A stretch of DNA of 64,000 nt. It comes from Saccharothrix obliqua. GTDB taxonomy: Bacteria > Actinomycetota > Actinomycetes > Mycobacteriales > Pseudonocardiaceae. Both the position numbers and the translations under genes were made by a program. Under the pieces are notes generated by a model, which was given only the letters and a program-made list of their open reading frames with translations, searched no databases and was not told the origin of the DNA. Location: assembly GCF_019375475.1 (NCBI RefSeq), contig NZ_JAHXGQ010000012.1, positions 62,001 to 126,000 on the forward strand, in the 5' to 3' direction. This document shows positions 24,842-34,600 of the stretch, piece by piece (the stretch's first letter is position 1; every line of letters starts with the position of its first letter).

Positions 24842-25960
24842 GTGCGGGGGATCGAACAGCGGTTACCGTCGTTGACCGGCATGAGGTTCGCGGCTGCCCT
24901 GATGGTGTTCGCCTTCCACGTGTCGCTGGAAGGGGTGTTCGCCGACACCGCGGTCGGTGGCGCGTACTACGCGGCGGTGAACAAGTTCGGGTTCGCCGGG
25001 GTGTCGTTCTTCTTCATCCTCAGCGGTTTCGTGCTGACCTGGTCGGCGCGGGACGACGACACCGCGCGCCGGTTCTGGCGGCGGAGGTTCGTGAAGATCT
25101 ACCCCAACCACGTGGTCACCTGGGTGGCCGCGGTGCTGCTCATGGTGGCGGCCGGACCGGCTTTCGGGTGGCACCAGGCGTTGCCGAACCTGCTGCTGGT
25201 GCACACGTGGGTGCCGGTGCGCGAGGTGTTCTCCAGCATGAACAACGTCAGCTGGTCGCTGGCCTGCGAAGTGCTGTTCTACCTGTCGTTCCCGGTGCTG
25301 CTGCCACTGGTGCGCCGCATCCGCCCGCAACGGCTGTGGGTGGCGGCGGGTGCGTTGGCGGCGGCGTGCGTGCTGGTGGTGCCCGTCGCGGGCGCCGTGC
25401 TGCCGGCGAGCCCGAGCGTGCCGTGGGACCCCGGGACGTCGATGGCGTCGTTCTGGTTCCTGTACGTGTTCCCGCCGGTCCGCGCCCTGGAGTTCGTGCT
25501 GGGCATGGTCGTCGCCCGACTGGTCGCGACCGGTCGGTGGGTGGACGTCGGGCTGTGGTGGGCGACGGCGCTGGTCGGTGCGGGGTACGCCGTGGCACTC
25601 GTCGCGCCCACGCCGTACCAGTTCGCCGCCGCGACGGCCGTGCCGCTGGCGCTGCTCATCGGTGCCGGCGCGCGAGCCGACCTGAGCGGACGGCGCTCGG
25701 TCCTGCGCGGCCGGGTCGCGCAGTGGCTGGGTGAGACGTCCTTCGCGTTCTACATGGTGCACTGGCTCGTGCTGTCCTACGGGCACCGGCTGCTCGGTGG
25801 TGCTGCGTGGAGCACGCCCGTCGCGCTCTTGGTGGTGCTGGGATTCCTGGCCGTGTCGCTCGCCGTCGCGGCCACGGTGCACGCCGCGGTCGAACGGCCG
25901 ATGATGCGACGGTTCAGCCGATCCCGTCGTTCCCCGGCGAACGCACCTCGTGCCGCGTGA
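24842..25960 (+). CDS. Membrane acyltransferase (acyltransferase-3 / OafA-like)
   Basis: This 372-residue integral membrane protein has about 10 segments and the family start LPSLTGMRFAAALMVFAFHV, with the putative catalytic His in FHV; the conserved FFFILSGFVLTWS follows. Family members transfer acetyl or other acyl groups to sugars, lipids or antibiotics. The GTG at 24842 has GGGAGGG 7 bases upstream and follows the exported oxidase by 29 bp, so it probably belongs to the same operon. Codon 8 is TTA (24863-24865), implying dependence on the bldA leucine tRNA. The acylated substrate is not known. Confidence 0.9.
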   Translation: MRGIEQRLPSLTGMRFAAALMVFAFHVSLEGVFADTAVGGAYYAAVNKFGFAGVSFFFILSGFVLTWSARDDDTARRFWRRRFVKIYPNHVVTWVAAVLLMVAAGPAFGWHQALPNLLLVHTWVPVREVFSSMNNVSWSLACEVLFYLSFPVLLPLVRRIRPQRLWVAAGALAAACVLVVPVAGAVLPASPSVPWDPGTSMASFWFLYVFPPVRALEFVLGMVVARLVATGRWVDVGLWWATALVGAGYAVALVAPTPYQFAAATAVPLALLIGAGARADLSGRRSVLRGRVAQWLGETSFAFYMVHWLVLSYGHRLLGGAAWSTPVALLVVLGFLAVSLAVAATVHAAVERPMMRRFSRSRRSPANAPRAA

Positions 25961-26131
25961 CGTCGACGCACCGGCTTCGCGGGCGTTCAGAGCCGCAGTG
26001 GCTCGCCCTCCGGCTGAGCCGTCGAGCGGGAGCCGATCGGGTACGAAGCTCCCAATGACGTTCGAGCGCCCGGTTCCCCGTGCTATCGCTGGACCTCCGA
26101 GGCACACCGCCGTCGTCCGGAGGAGTCGGTG

Positions 26132-28912
26132 ATGGGGGAGTTGCGCGTGCTGGGCGCGGTCGAGGCGTGGGCGGGGGCGACGCGGGTCGACCTGGGGCAC
26201 GCCCAGCAGCGCTGCGTGCTCGTCGCCCTGGTGGTGGACGCGAACCGGGTGGTCAGCGCGGATCGCCTGGTCGACCGCGCCTGGGGCGAGCGCGTCCCGC
26301 ACCGGTGGCGGGAAACCCTGTACAGCTACCTCTCGCGGCTGCGTCGCGCCCTCGACCACCTGCCGGACACCGCGATCGTGCGCCGGGCCGGCGGGTGGGA
26401 GCTGGCGGTGCCGCCGGATTCGGTGGACCTGCACCGGTTCCGCGGCCTGCTCGCCCGCAACCGCGGCGCGGGGGAGCCGCCGGGGTTGGCCGCCGTCGAG
26501 GAAGCGCTGGCGTTGTGGCGGGGCGAGCCCTTCGCCGGGCTGGACACGCCCTGGATCGGCTCGGTGCGCCACGCGCTCGACCGGGAGCGCGAGGCCGCCG
26601 AACTGCACCGCACCGACCTCGCGCTCCGAGCGGGGAGGCACGCGGAACTGCTGCCCGGGTTGGCGGTCCGCGCCCGTGAGCACCCCCTCGACCAGCGGGT
26701 GGCCGCGCAGTACCTCGTGGCGTTGTACCGGTCCGGGCGGCAGGCGGACGCGTTGGCCCACTACCGCGCGACCCGCGATCGGCTCGTCGAGGAGCTGGGC
26801 GTCGACCCCGGCCCCGAGTTGCAGGCGCTGCACCGGCGGGTGCTCAACGCCGACATCACGTTGACCACGCCCGCCCCGGCCCCCGATCGCCTCGTCCCGC
26901 GGCAGCTACCGCCCCCGCCGCCGCACTTCGTCGGACGCGCGGGCGAACTGGACGTGCTGACCGCGACGCTGGAGGGCGGGACGACCGGGATCTCCGTGCT
27001 GACCGGCGCCGGGGGCATCGGCAAGACGTCGCTGGCGCTGCACTGGGCGCACCGCCACGCCGACCGGTTCCCGGACGGCCAGTTGTTCGTGGACCTGCGT
27101 GGCTTCAGCCCCGCGGAAAGCCCGGTGGCACCGCGGGAGGTGGTGCGCGACTTCCTCACGGCGCTCGGCGTCGCGGCGGACCGCGTCCCCGACGAGCTGA
27201 ACGCCATGGTGGCGTTGTTCCGCAGCCTCGTCGCCGACAAGCGCGTGCTGTTGGTCCTGGACAACGCGGCGAACTCGGACCAGGTGACACCGCTGCTGCC
27301 CGGCACGCGGACCTCCACCGTGCTCATCACCAGCCGGACGAAGCCCGAGTCGCTGGTCATCCGGCACGGCGCGTGCTGCCTCCAGTTGGACGTGCTGCCC
27401 CACGACGAGGCGTACGCCGTGCTGGTCGGACGGCTGGGCCGAGCGCGGGTCGACGCGGAACGCGGTGCGACCGGCGACCTGGTCGGGCTGTGCGGGCACT
27501 ACCCCCTCGCGTTGTCGATCGCCGCTCGGCACGCCGCCGCCCGGCCGTCCGTCACCCTGGCCGAACTCGCCGCCGAGCTGCGTGAGCTGGGCCTGGAGGC
27601 GTTGTCCAGCGATACCGACACCGCAGCCGGCCTGCCTTCGGTGCTCTCGTGGTCACTCCGCGGCCTGACTTCCCGGCAGCGCACCGTGCTGGCCCTGCTG
27701 GGCATCGCTCCCGGACCCGACGTCGGACTGCCCGCGGCGGCCTCGCTCGCCGGGTTGCCGCCGCGGGAGACCCGCCGGGTGCTGAGGGCGTTGGAGAACG
27801 CCTCCCTGGTGGAGCGGAAGGCTCGGGGACGTTACGCGATGCACGACGTCATCCGGAAGTACGCCGCCGCCGTGGCCGAGGAGCTGGCCGAGCCGACGCG
27901 GACGGCGGCGCTGCGCCGAGTGGTGGACTTCTACCTGCACAGCGCCTACCACGCCGAGCGCATCCTCGACCCCCACGCCGAGCCCGTCCGGCTGGACCCG
28001 CCCGCCCCGGACGTGGAGTTCCAGCCGTTGCCCGACCAGTCGGCGGCGATGGCCTGGCTGGACGTCGAGCACCCCCACCTCCTCGCCGCCCAGCGGACGG
28101 CCCGCGCCCGCGGTTGGCACGACGTGGTGTGGCAGTTGGCCTGGACCCTGACCACGTTCCACACGCGGCGGGGGCACCGCAACGAAGAGCTGACCGTGTG
28201 GCAGGCGGCGGTGGCTGCCTCCGCCCGGCTCGCGGATCCCACCGCCGGCATCGTCGCCCACCGGGTGCTCGGCACCGCCCACGGCAGGCTGGGCCGGTAC
28301 GAGGAAGCGATCCACCACCTGTACCAGGCCCTGTCGCTGGCCGAGCACGATCCCACGCAGCAGGCGCTCACCCACCGGCACCTCCCGTGGATACTGGAGC
28401 GCCTGGGAGATGTTCGACGGGCGCTGGAGCACGCCAACCGCGCGTTGGAACTGCACCGGGCCCTTGGTCAACCGGTGGGCGAGGCCCGCGCGCTCAACTC
28501 GGCGGGCTGGTACGCCGCCCGCCTGGGCGACTACCGCACGGCCGAAGCCCACTGCCGGGCCGCGTTGGAACTGCACCGCGAGCACGGCAACCCCACCGGC
28601 GAGGCGAACGCCCGGGACAGCCTGGGCTACATCGCGCAACGCCTCGGCCACCACGACCAGGCGGTCGACCACTACACGCGGGCACTCGCGCGGTTCCGGG
28701 CGCTCGGCTACACGTACGAGGTCGCCAACACCCTCGACAACCTGGGCCACCCGCTCGTCGCGCTCGGGCGGCACGACGAGGCGCGTGCCGCGTGGCACGA
28801 GGCGGTGGTGCTGTTCCGGCGGCAAGGGCGTGAAGCCGACGCCGACCGGGTGCACCGCCAACTCACCGCGTGCGGAGCAGCGGATCCGCCGGACGTCCGC
28901 GTTTCGATGTGA
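26132..28912 (+). CDS. AfsR/SARP-family transcriptional regulator with NB-ARC and TPR
   Basis: This 926-residue regulator contains an OmpR-like winged helix (about 1-95), a bacterial transcriptional activation domain (about 96-245), an NB-ARC ATPase with Walker A GAGGIGKTSLALH near residue 292 and Walker B VLLVLDNAAN, and C-terminal tetratricopeptide repeats (ALNSAGWYAARLGDYRTAEA and following). AfsR-like proteins bind repeats in promoters of antibiotic genes. Start at ATG 26132, with an adjacent GTG 3 bases earlier and GGAGG about 8 bases upstream. It is the third regulator at the right edge of the cluster and a good candidate for its overall control. The 171 bp upstream hold its promoter. 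Confidence 0.92.
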   Translation: MGELRVLGAVEAWAGATRVDLGHAQQRCVLVALVVDANRVVSADRLVDRAWGERVPHRWRETLYSYLSRLRRALDHLPDTAIVRRAGGWELAVPPDSVDLHRFRGLLARNRGAGEPPGLAAVEEALALWRGEPFAGLDTPWIGSVRHALDREREAAELHRTDLALRAGRHAELLPGLAVRAREHPLDQRVAAQYLVALYRSGRQADALAHYRATRDRLVEELGVDPGPELQALHRRVLNADITLTTPAPAPDRLVPRQLPPPPPHFVGRAGELDVLTATLEGGTTGISVLTGAGGIGKTSLALHWAHRHADRFPDGQLFVDLRGFSPAESPVAPREVVRDFLTALGVAADRVPDELNAMVALFRSLVADKRVLLVLDNAANSDQVTPLLPGTRTSTVLITSRTKPESLVIRHGACCLQLDVLPHDEAYAVLVGRLGRARVDAERGATGDLVGLCGHYPLALSIAARHAAARPSVTLAELAAELRELGLEALSSDTDTAAGLPSVLSWSLRGLTSRQRTVLALLGIAPGPDVGLPAAASLAGLPPRETRRVLRALENASLVERKARGRYAMHDVIRKYAAAVAEELAEPTRTAALRRVVDFYLHSAYHAERILDPHAEPVRLDPPAPDVEFQPLPDQSAAMAWLDVEHPHLLAAQRTARARGWHDVVWQLAWTLTTFHTRRGHRNEELTVWQAAVAASARLADPTAGIVAHRVLGTAHGRLGRYEEAIHHLYQALSLAEHDPTQQALTHRHLPWILERLGDVRRALEHANRALELHRALGQPVGEARALNSAGWYAARLGDYRTAEAHCRAALELHREHGNPTGEANARDSLGYIAQRLGHHDQAVDHYTRALARFRALGYTYEVANTLDNLGHPLVALGRHDEARAAWHEAVVLFRRQGREADADRVHRQLTACGAADPPDVRVSM

Positions 28913-28932
28913 CGGTATCGGTGTTAACCTCC

Positions 28933-28948
28933 CTTCGCGGTAGTGAAG
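28933..28948. promoter_or_regulatory. Candidate operator (TAGTGAAG element) upstream of the XRE gene
   Basis: CTTC (28933-28936) and TAGTGAAG (28941-28948) form a short imperfect inverted repeat 44 bp before the XRE gene. The same TAGTGAAG octamer recurs in the palindrome region just after that gene (29632-29639), which suggests autoregulation. Confidence 0.4.
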
Positions 28949-28991
28949 TTTGCACCGGGCTGCACGGGTGCGGATCGAGGGGAGAGTTCGA

Positions 28992-29549
28992 GTGGCGCAG
29001 GAGGATGGGTCCGACCTGGACGCGACCGTCGTTCTCGACCGGAACCGCGAGCAGCAGGCCGCGATGTACGGCGAACCGCTGGGTGTGCTGGTCGGCCGGA
29101 TCGCTGATCAGCTCGGGCTGACCCAGGCTAGGATCGGTGGCGTCCTCGGGTTGTCCGCGCCCATGATCTCCCAGTTGGCGAGCGCGCGTCGGGTGAAGAT
29201 CGGCAACCCGGTGGCCGTCCAGCGGTTGCAGGCGCTGGTCGAGCTGGGCGGGCTGGTTGCCGCCAACCGGGTCGCGACGGCCGACGTCGAGGCGAGGTTG
29301 GCCGAGATCGCCGGCCAGGCGGCCGTGGTGACCCGCGGTTCGACGACCGGCGGCACGTTGACCACGCGTGCGGCGGTGCGCTCCGTGCAGGCGTTGTTCC
29401 GCGCGGTGGCGAGCGCCGAGGAGATCCTCGACGCGGCGGCGTCGATCGAGGCCGGGCACCCGGAGATCGCGGCCGTGCTCAAGGTGTACGGCGCCGGTCG
29501 CACCGGTGACGCGGTGGCCCACTACGCGGCCAACGTCGAGCAGCTCTGA
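28992..29549 (+). CDS. Helix-turn-helix (XRE-like) DNA-binding protein
   Basis: This 185-residue protein has a central helix-turn-helix (IADQLGLTQARIGGVLGLSA then MISQLASARRVKIGNP) and a helical C-terminal region (about 120-185) of unknown role. The GTG start at 28992 has GGGGAGAG about 8 bases upstream. It is followed by a short gene and then by a receptor-type kinase gene on the other strand. TAGTGAAG elements before and after the gene suggest that it represses or activates itself and the short downstream gene. The ligand or signal is unknown. Confidence 0.82.
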   Translation: MAQEDGSDLDATVVLDRNREQQAAMYGEPLGVLVGRIADQLGLTQARIGGVLGLSAPMISQLASARRVKIGNPVAVQRLQALVELGGLVAANRVATADVEARLAEIAGQAAVVTRGSTTGGTLTTRAAVRSVQALFRAVASAEEILDAAASIEAGHPEIAAVLKVYGAGRTGDAVAHYAANVEQL

Positions 29550-29592
29550 CACTCCGCCGGCCTCCCGCCGTTCCTCCATCACGAACTCTGGA

Positions 29593-29639
29593 CTTCACTA
29601 CTGCACTGCTGTAAATTTACAGCAGTAAACCTAGTGAAG
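29593..29639. promoter_or_regulatory. Nested palindromes, candidate operator for the short gene
   Basis: A perfect 22-bp palindrome (half-site ACTGCTGTAAA, positions 29605-29626) is enclosed by a second inverted repeat, CTTCACTA (29593-29600) and TAGTGAAG (29632-29639). The region is AT-rich against its surroundings and lies 12 bp before the start of the short gene. The likely binder is the XRE-like protein encoded immediately upstream. Confidence 0.6.
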
Positions 29640-29650
29640 ATGAGGAGCTG

Positions 29651-29833
29651 ATGATGGCGAAGTGCTGGATCGACCCGCGGGGTGCACGGGCGGTCAAGGT
29701 GGGCGTCACGGCCGAGTGGGCGGGTTCCCACCGGGTCGGTGCGGGTTCCTTCACGCCCCGCGGCGACGCCCTGGACGGGATCAAGTGGGTGGACCCGCGG
29801 CGACTGCCGGACTTCGGCGGCCGGCCCGGGTAG
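29651..29833 (+). CDS. Small protein of unknown function (60 aa)
   Basis: This short frame begins with two Met codons (29651 and 29654) preceded by GAGGAG at good spacing and by a strong palindromic operator. The product has one Cys (MMAKCWIDPRGARAVKVGV) and ends in a Pro/Gly-rich tail. I do not recognise it. The regulated context and ribosome site support translation. It may be the partner or target of the XRE-like regulator, as small acidic or basic proteins often are next to such regulators in actinomycetes, but it does not look like DUF397. Confidence 0.5.
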   Translation: MMAKCWIDPRGARAVKVGVTAEWAGSHRVGAGSFTPRGDALDGIKWVDPRRLPDFGGRPG

Positions 29834-29841
29834 GTGGCCCC

Positions 29842-29875
29842 GAGCGCGACCCTCGGACGTCCAGGGGTCGCGCTC
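29842..29875. terminator. Bidirectional hairpin between the short gene and kinase gene
   Basis: A perfect 11-bp inverted repeat GAGCGCGACCC (29842-29852) / GGGTCGCGCTC (29865-29875) has a 12-base loop. It lies 9 bp after the short gene and overlaps the stop of the convergent kinase gene. Confidence 0.65.
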
Positions 29876-31494
29876 ACCCCGCGGTCAGGGAGCAGTCGTC
29901 GACGAACAGCGCTCCTGCCCCGTCGCGCAGGTTGTTGGAGAACACCGTGACAGGCAACTGGTTCCCGCTCTGCCGGGCGGTGTATGTGACGGAGACGCGG
30001 TTCCACTCACCGGGGTCGAGGACGACCTTCGGCGACGGTGCGGGATCGGCGACGCGCTTCCAGTCCGCCGTGTACTCCTGGATTTGCAGGATGGCACCCA
30101 CCGCGTCGAGTGACTGGACCCAGCAGGCGGCGTGGTAGGTCGTGCTCGCGACGGTCGGGGAGTGGGCGGGCTTGGTGGTGGCTCCCGCGCTGTTTTCCTG
30201 CTCGGCGGACGACGTGATCCGCAGGGCCTTCGTCCCGCTGCGAGGGGCGTTGACCTGGCTCACAACGCCTGAGCCGAACGAAGTCCAGGCCGCGGGGACC
30301 TTCTCGGCACCCGGGTCGGACAGCAGGTTGTCTTCCGCCGGTGCGGAGGTGTCCGATGTCGTGGTGCTGCTGGTCGTGGTGCTGGTTGTGCTGGTCGTGG
30401 TGCTGGTTGTGGTGCGGGTTGTGCCGGTCGTGGTGCGGGTGGTGGTGCTGCTGGCCGTGGTGGTGTGCCCGAGGCGTTGGGACACCGAGCTGGAATGGTC
30501 CTTTGTGGACAGGATGATCGACGTGGTGAGCCCGGCGGCCAGCACCAGGGCACCGGCGACGGACAACGCCCGCCGCGCGCGTCGTGACGGCTCTGCCGCC
30601 GGGGCGCTCGGGGCGGTGGGGGCCGGCGGCGTCAGCGGGCCGTCCGGCCCGTACCCTTCCGGCAGCGGTGCCACGTGTTCGAAAACCTCGATCGCGTGCG
30701 GGTCCGCGGGGTCGATCGGCTCGGCCCCGGCGCGCTCGACCGCGTTCCGCCACTCCTCCCGGGCGATCGCCGCCGACTCCGGGCGGTCGTCCGGTGACTG
30801 CGCGCACATCGCCGACACCAGTGCCCGCAACGGTTTTGGCAATGAGCGGAGCACTTCGGGCGACGGCGGCTGCCCGGTCAACAGGCGGCAGCAGACGACG
30901 CCAACCCCGTAGATGTCCTCGCGGACGTCGGGAGGTGCGCCGAGCAGGCGTTCGGGTGCCACGTAGCCGGGACTGCCCACCGCGAGGCCCGCCGAGGTCA
31001 GCCGCGGCTCACCCAGCACCGCGGCGATGCCGAAGTCCGCGAGCCGGAGCACGGGCCGGTTCCGCCCGGTGGGCTCCAGCAGCAGGTTGGACGGTTTCAC
31101 GTCCCGGTGCACGATGCCGTGCGAGTGCACCGCCGTCAACGCGTCGAGCAGCTGGTCCACCAGCACCGCGGCGAACGACAGGGGCAGCGCCCCGTAGTCA
31201 CCCAGCAGGCGCGCGACATCCCCGCCGCGGACGAGTTCCATGGTGAGCAGCACCTGCTCGTCCTCCGCCGCCCACCCGGCCGGAGCCACGACGTGGGGGT
31301 GGACGACGCGCAGCGACTGCTCCCGGACGAAGCGCACCAAACGACCCCGCGTCGGAGGGCCGGAGCAGCTTGGCCGCGAGGTAGCGGCCCGAATCAGAGT
31401 CCCACACCCGCCAAACCGAACCGCTCCCACCTTCGGCGATCGGGTCCACGAGCAGGTACCGGCCGACGAGGTAACGTCCAGTCAAGCCACCCAC
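29874..31494 (-). pseudogene. Membrane Ser/Thr protein kinase with extracellular carbohydrate-binding-like domain, split by one frameshift
   Basis: The N-terminal lobe (GRYLLVDPIAEGGSGSVWRV, with Lys in LAAKLLRPSD) is read from a GTG at 31494. After about residue 50 the kinase continues one frame over (LVRFVREQSLRVVHPHVVAP). An extra base in the AAA run at 31339-31341 (TTT in the gene) explains the break; without it the protein would be about 539 residues. The rest is intact: HRDVKPSN, LADFGIA, VAPERLLG, one membrane segment, a Thr/Ser linker and an extracellular C-terminal domain resembling CBM4/9 jelly rolls (DNLLSDPGAE start, FVDDCSLT end). The break may be a sequencing error or a true inactivation. 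No ribosome site precedes the GTG; CATAAT lies 7 bases upstream, so a leaderless mRNA is possible. Confidence 0.75.
30359..30468 (-). repeat. Degenerate tandem repeat encoding a Thr/Ser-rich linker
   Basis: Imperfect 6-12 bp units of GTGGTGCTGGTCGTG type (plus-strand sense) encode runs such as TTTRTTTGTTRTTTSTTTST in the kinase. It forms the extracellular stalk between membrane segment and sensor domain and could be glycosylated. It is likely to vary in length. Confidence 0.7.
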
Positions 31495-31617
31495 GACGGC
31501 GATTATGCCGCCTCGACTCGCGGGCGGTGCGTCGTTCGGTGGGGTTCAGCCCGGCGGTGCAACACATCATCGCGCCACCTGCTGCGAGTACACCCGGACG
31601 CGCATCGCGGCACGCGA

Positions 31618-34600
31618 TCAAGGCGCCGGCTTGCGGTGCAGTCGATCGAGTTCGCCGGTGATGGCGGGGTAGGCGGCGGGTTCGACCTCGACGACGCGGT
31701 CGACGATCTCCATCCAGTTCCCTATCGTGAGCGCCTTGGCGAGCTGTTTCCGGAACGGAAGTGACGAGGACCCAGCCCACAGTGGCGGCATACCGGAACG
31801 CACCGCCGGTGCCCGCTCGACACTCCGGTCGGGGTCGAAAAAGCGATCGACCCTCTCCGCGATCTCGACCAGGGTTCCGAGGTGATCAGGTAGGGACGGG
31901 ACTGGCACGGCGTACCGGGATCGATCGGGGAGGTTCTCTTCGATGGTCTTCAGCCGCCGCAGAAGTTGCTCCGCTGTGATCCGGTCTGCCATGTTGGCGG
32001 CGGTGCGGAGGGCCGAGAGCAGTATGGCCGCTTGCTCCTTGATGTCGTCTGTGTCGGACGCGAGGCTGATCGTCTCGTCGAGCAGAGCCTTGCCGCGAGT
32101 TCTTTCCGCGATGAAGGTGAGTGCTTCCGCACGGTGCGCCATGGCCGTGGCCGCTCTCGCGAGCCCGACGGCCTCGTCATTGTCGCCGCGAGCCAGAAGT
32201 ATGCGGATCATCTCCATGCGGGGCCGTCGTTGTCGCGAGGGGTGCGTGGTCTGCTCCAACGCGTTGGCGAAGCGGTGGAGATCACCGGTGGCGGCATGAG
32301 CTTCGGCCACACGTTCCCATGCTGCCGCCCGTATGTCCGCATCCCGGAGTGACCGAGCCAGCGGTTCGGCGCGATCGACGTCTCGGAAGTCCGTCATGAC
32401 GTCAATCCATTGCAAGATGCTGCGTTCGTCGACATCGGATGAGGTCGAGCGCGCGGCCTGCTCGGTCGCCTCGATGACGGCCAGGGCCCGGTCGGTGTCG
32501 CCGTGACGCAGGAAGGTCGCGGCCACCGCCAGGGCACCTCCGAAGTCCCCGTTCGGGAGCAGTTCGGCGTAAACCGCGGTTTCCGCCTCGTCGTGGTGCC
32601 CGGCGTCCGCGACGGCCACCGCGACCGCCATGACGGTGAACCGGCGGCTACTCCCGGTGGGAATGCCATGAAGGGTGTCCTTGATTTCGGTCACAAGGCG
32701 GTTCGCCCGAGCGGGCGCGTCGTTCCTGCCTGCTGCGACGGCGACCGCGGCGAGCCGCGCGTACCGGTACCGCACGTCCTCGGCAGTCCGGGCGATCGCC
32801 TCTGCCTCGTCCAATCTGCCGCTGTCAGCCATCACCTCAGTGATGCGCAGCAATGTCGCCTCGCGGTCCTCGGCCCTGTCGAGGGTTCGAGCGAGCGAGG
32901 TCGCGGCATCGTCAAACCCGCCTCTGATCAACACTTCCGCGACCGCCGACGCATCAACCCGTGACCGGATCGGATAGGCCCGACCGGGGTCGGTGATCAG
33001 GCCGGCCAACTCGGACGCCCTTTCCGGGTGGTCCAAGGCCGCTGCGGCGGCTGCCATCGTCGCGAAAGCCAGGGGGCTCAGGCGACCCCCGCGGCGACCG
33101 GTGGGGTCCAGACCGGCAGCGAGGGCATCCTCAGCGCTGGTGAACCACTCCTCAGCCTGCTCACGAGCCGAGGAACCCAATGCCACCAGCGCCATGGAGG
33201 CGAACACCCTGGCCTTGGACGGTGCGTCTCGGACATCGCCCACCACACGTCGCACCCTGTCGTGGTCGCCGATCCCCGTGGCCGCATCGGCAAGTTCGTG
33301 GTGCAGCCAGACTCCCCAATACTGGTTGACCGCGCGAACCATTCCTTCGGCCCTGTCGAGGAGCTGCGATGCTCGTCGCGTGTGGCCGCGATGGTGCAGG
33401 GCAACTGCCGTCGCCATGAGTTCGCGGATGCGCTGTATGGGGTCGCTTATCATCACGATGAGGGATTCGGCGTGTTCGACGCGGCCGGCCCTGGCCCAGA
33501 CCTGCGGCAGCGACTGCGGTATCCAGTCGGCGCTTTCCTGGAGGCTTCTGCGGTGGACGGCGAGCCGCGTCAGCGCGATGAGGTCCGGCTCGTCCTCATC
33601 GAGGAACACCGCCTGTGCCGCCTCGATCTCGCCCACGGAGGCGTTGTGGTTGCCGAACGCCGAGTGCGCGAGTTCCTGCCTGCGGGTGTCGGTGGCGTGG
33701 TCGAGGAGGCGTGCCACGTCCCCGATCGTGATCAGCGTGGCAGCGTAGCCCCGCAGCAGGTAGCGCGGCGTGTCGGAAGGCCACCCGCGCATGCGGTAGC
33801 CGTCGGCCCACGTGCGAAGCCGCTCGCGGTAGGAACGCAGTCGGGAGCCGAACATCTCCGACGCGAGGGCGTGCAGTTGTTCGTGGGCCAGGACGAAGAC
33901 CGGGGGATTGTCGGGACGGCGGGAGAAACTGCGTCCGGCCGTGGTGCGGAGGTCGTCCTCGACCTGCCACGACGACGTGCCGGTCAGTTCCGCGAGGTCG
34001 TGCGCGGTCAGGCCGCCACCGGCCGCGGTGACGAACCCGAGGAGGTCCTGCTGGACCTGGCTGCCGCGCAGGAGTCGTTTGAGGTCCCTGATCATCACAT
34101 CGCGCACGGCGCCGGCTTTCGGTGAGGCGGACAAGGTCTCGACCCGCGCGGACGTGCGCAGCGGGTGCTCGGGCGGCACGTCGTCGGGCAGGTCGGGGTC
34201 GGGCCGGCCCGCCACGATCACGGGCACCCCACCGCGGGGAAGCAGCGCCGCGATGCTGTGCGCGTCGGGTGAGCCGTCCACCCCGCGGTCCTCGTCCAAG
34301 CCGTCGACCACTAACACGAAGTGCTCACCCCGCTGCCGGACCTGCTGCGCCACCTCGGCGAGCAGGCGCAGGAGGTGGGGCTCCCGGGTGGTGTCGGTGA
34401 GGTCGGTGCGTGGGGGCTCGCCCGTGATGTCGTAGAGCTGGTCCAGCACGTTGTCCACGAAGCCGCGCCGATTGTTCTGGCCGGGCAGCCGGGAGGTGAC
34501 GAAGAACGACACGAGGCGCACTCCCGGCGGGGGGTGCAGGACGAACCAGGACAGCAGCGCGGACTTGCCGGACCACGCCTCCGCCTGCCACCACAGGTAG

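Noticed and set aside
30359..30468. CRISPR-like or satellite array
   Set aside because: The units are short, irregular and in frame within the kinase gene, encoding a Thr/Ser linker; there are no spacers or cas genes.
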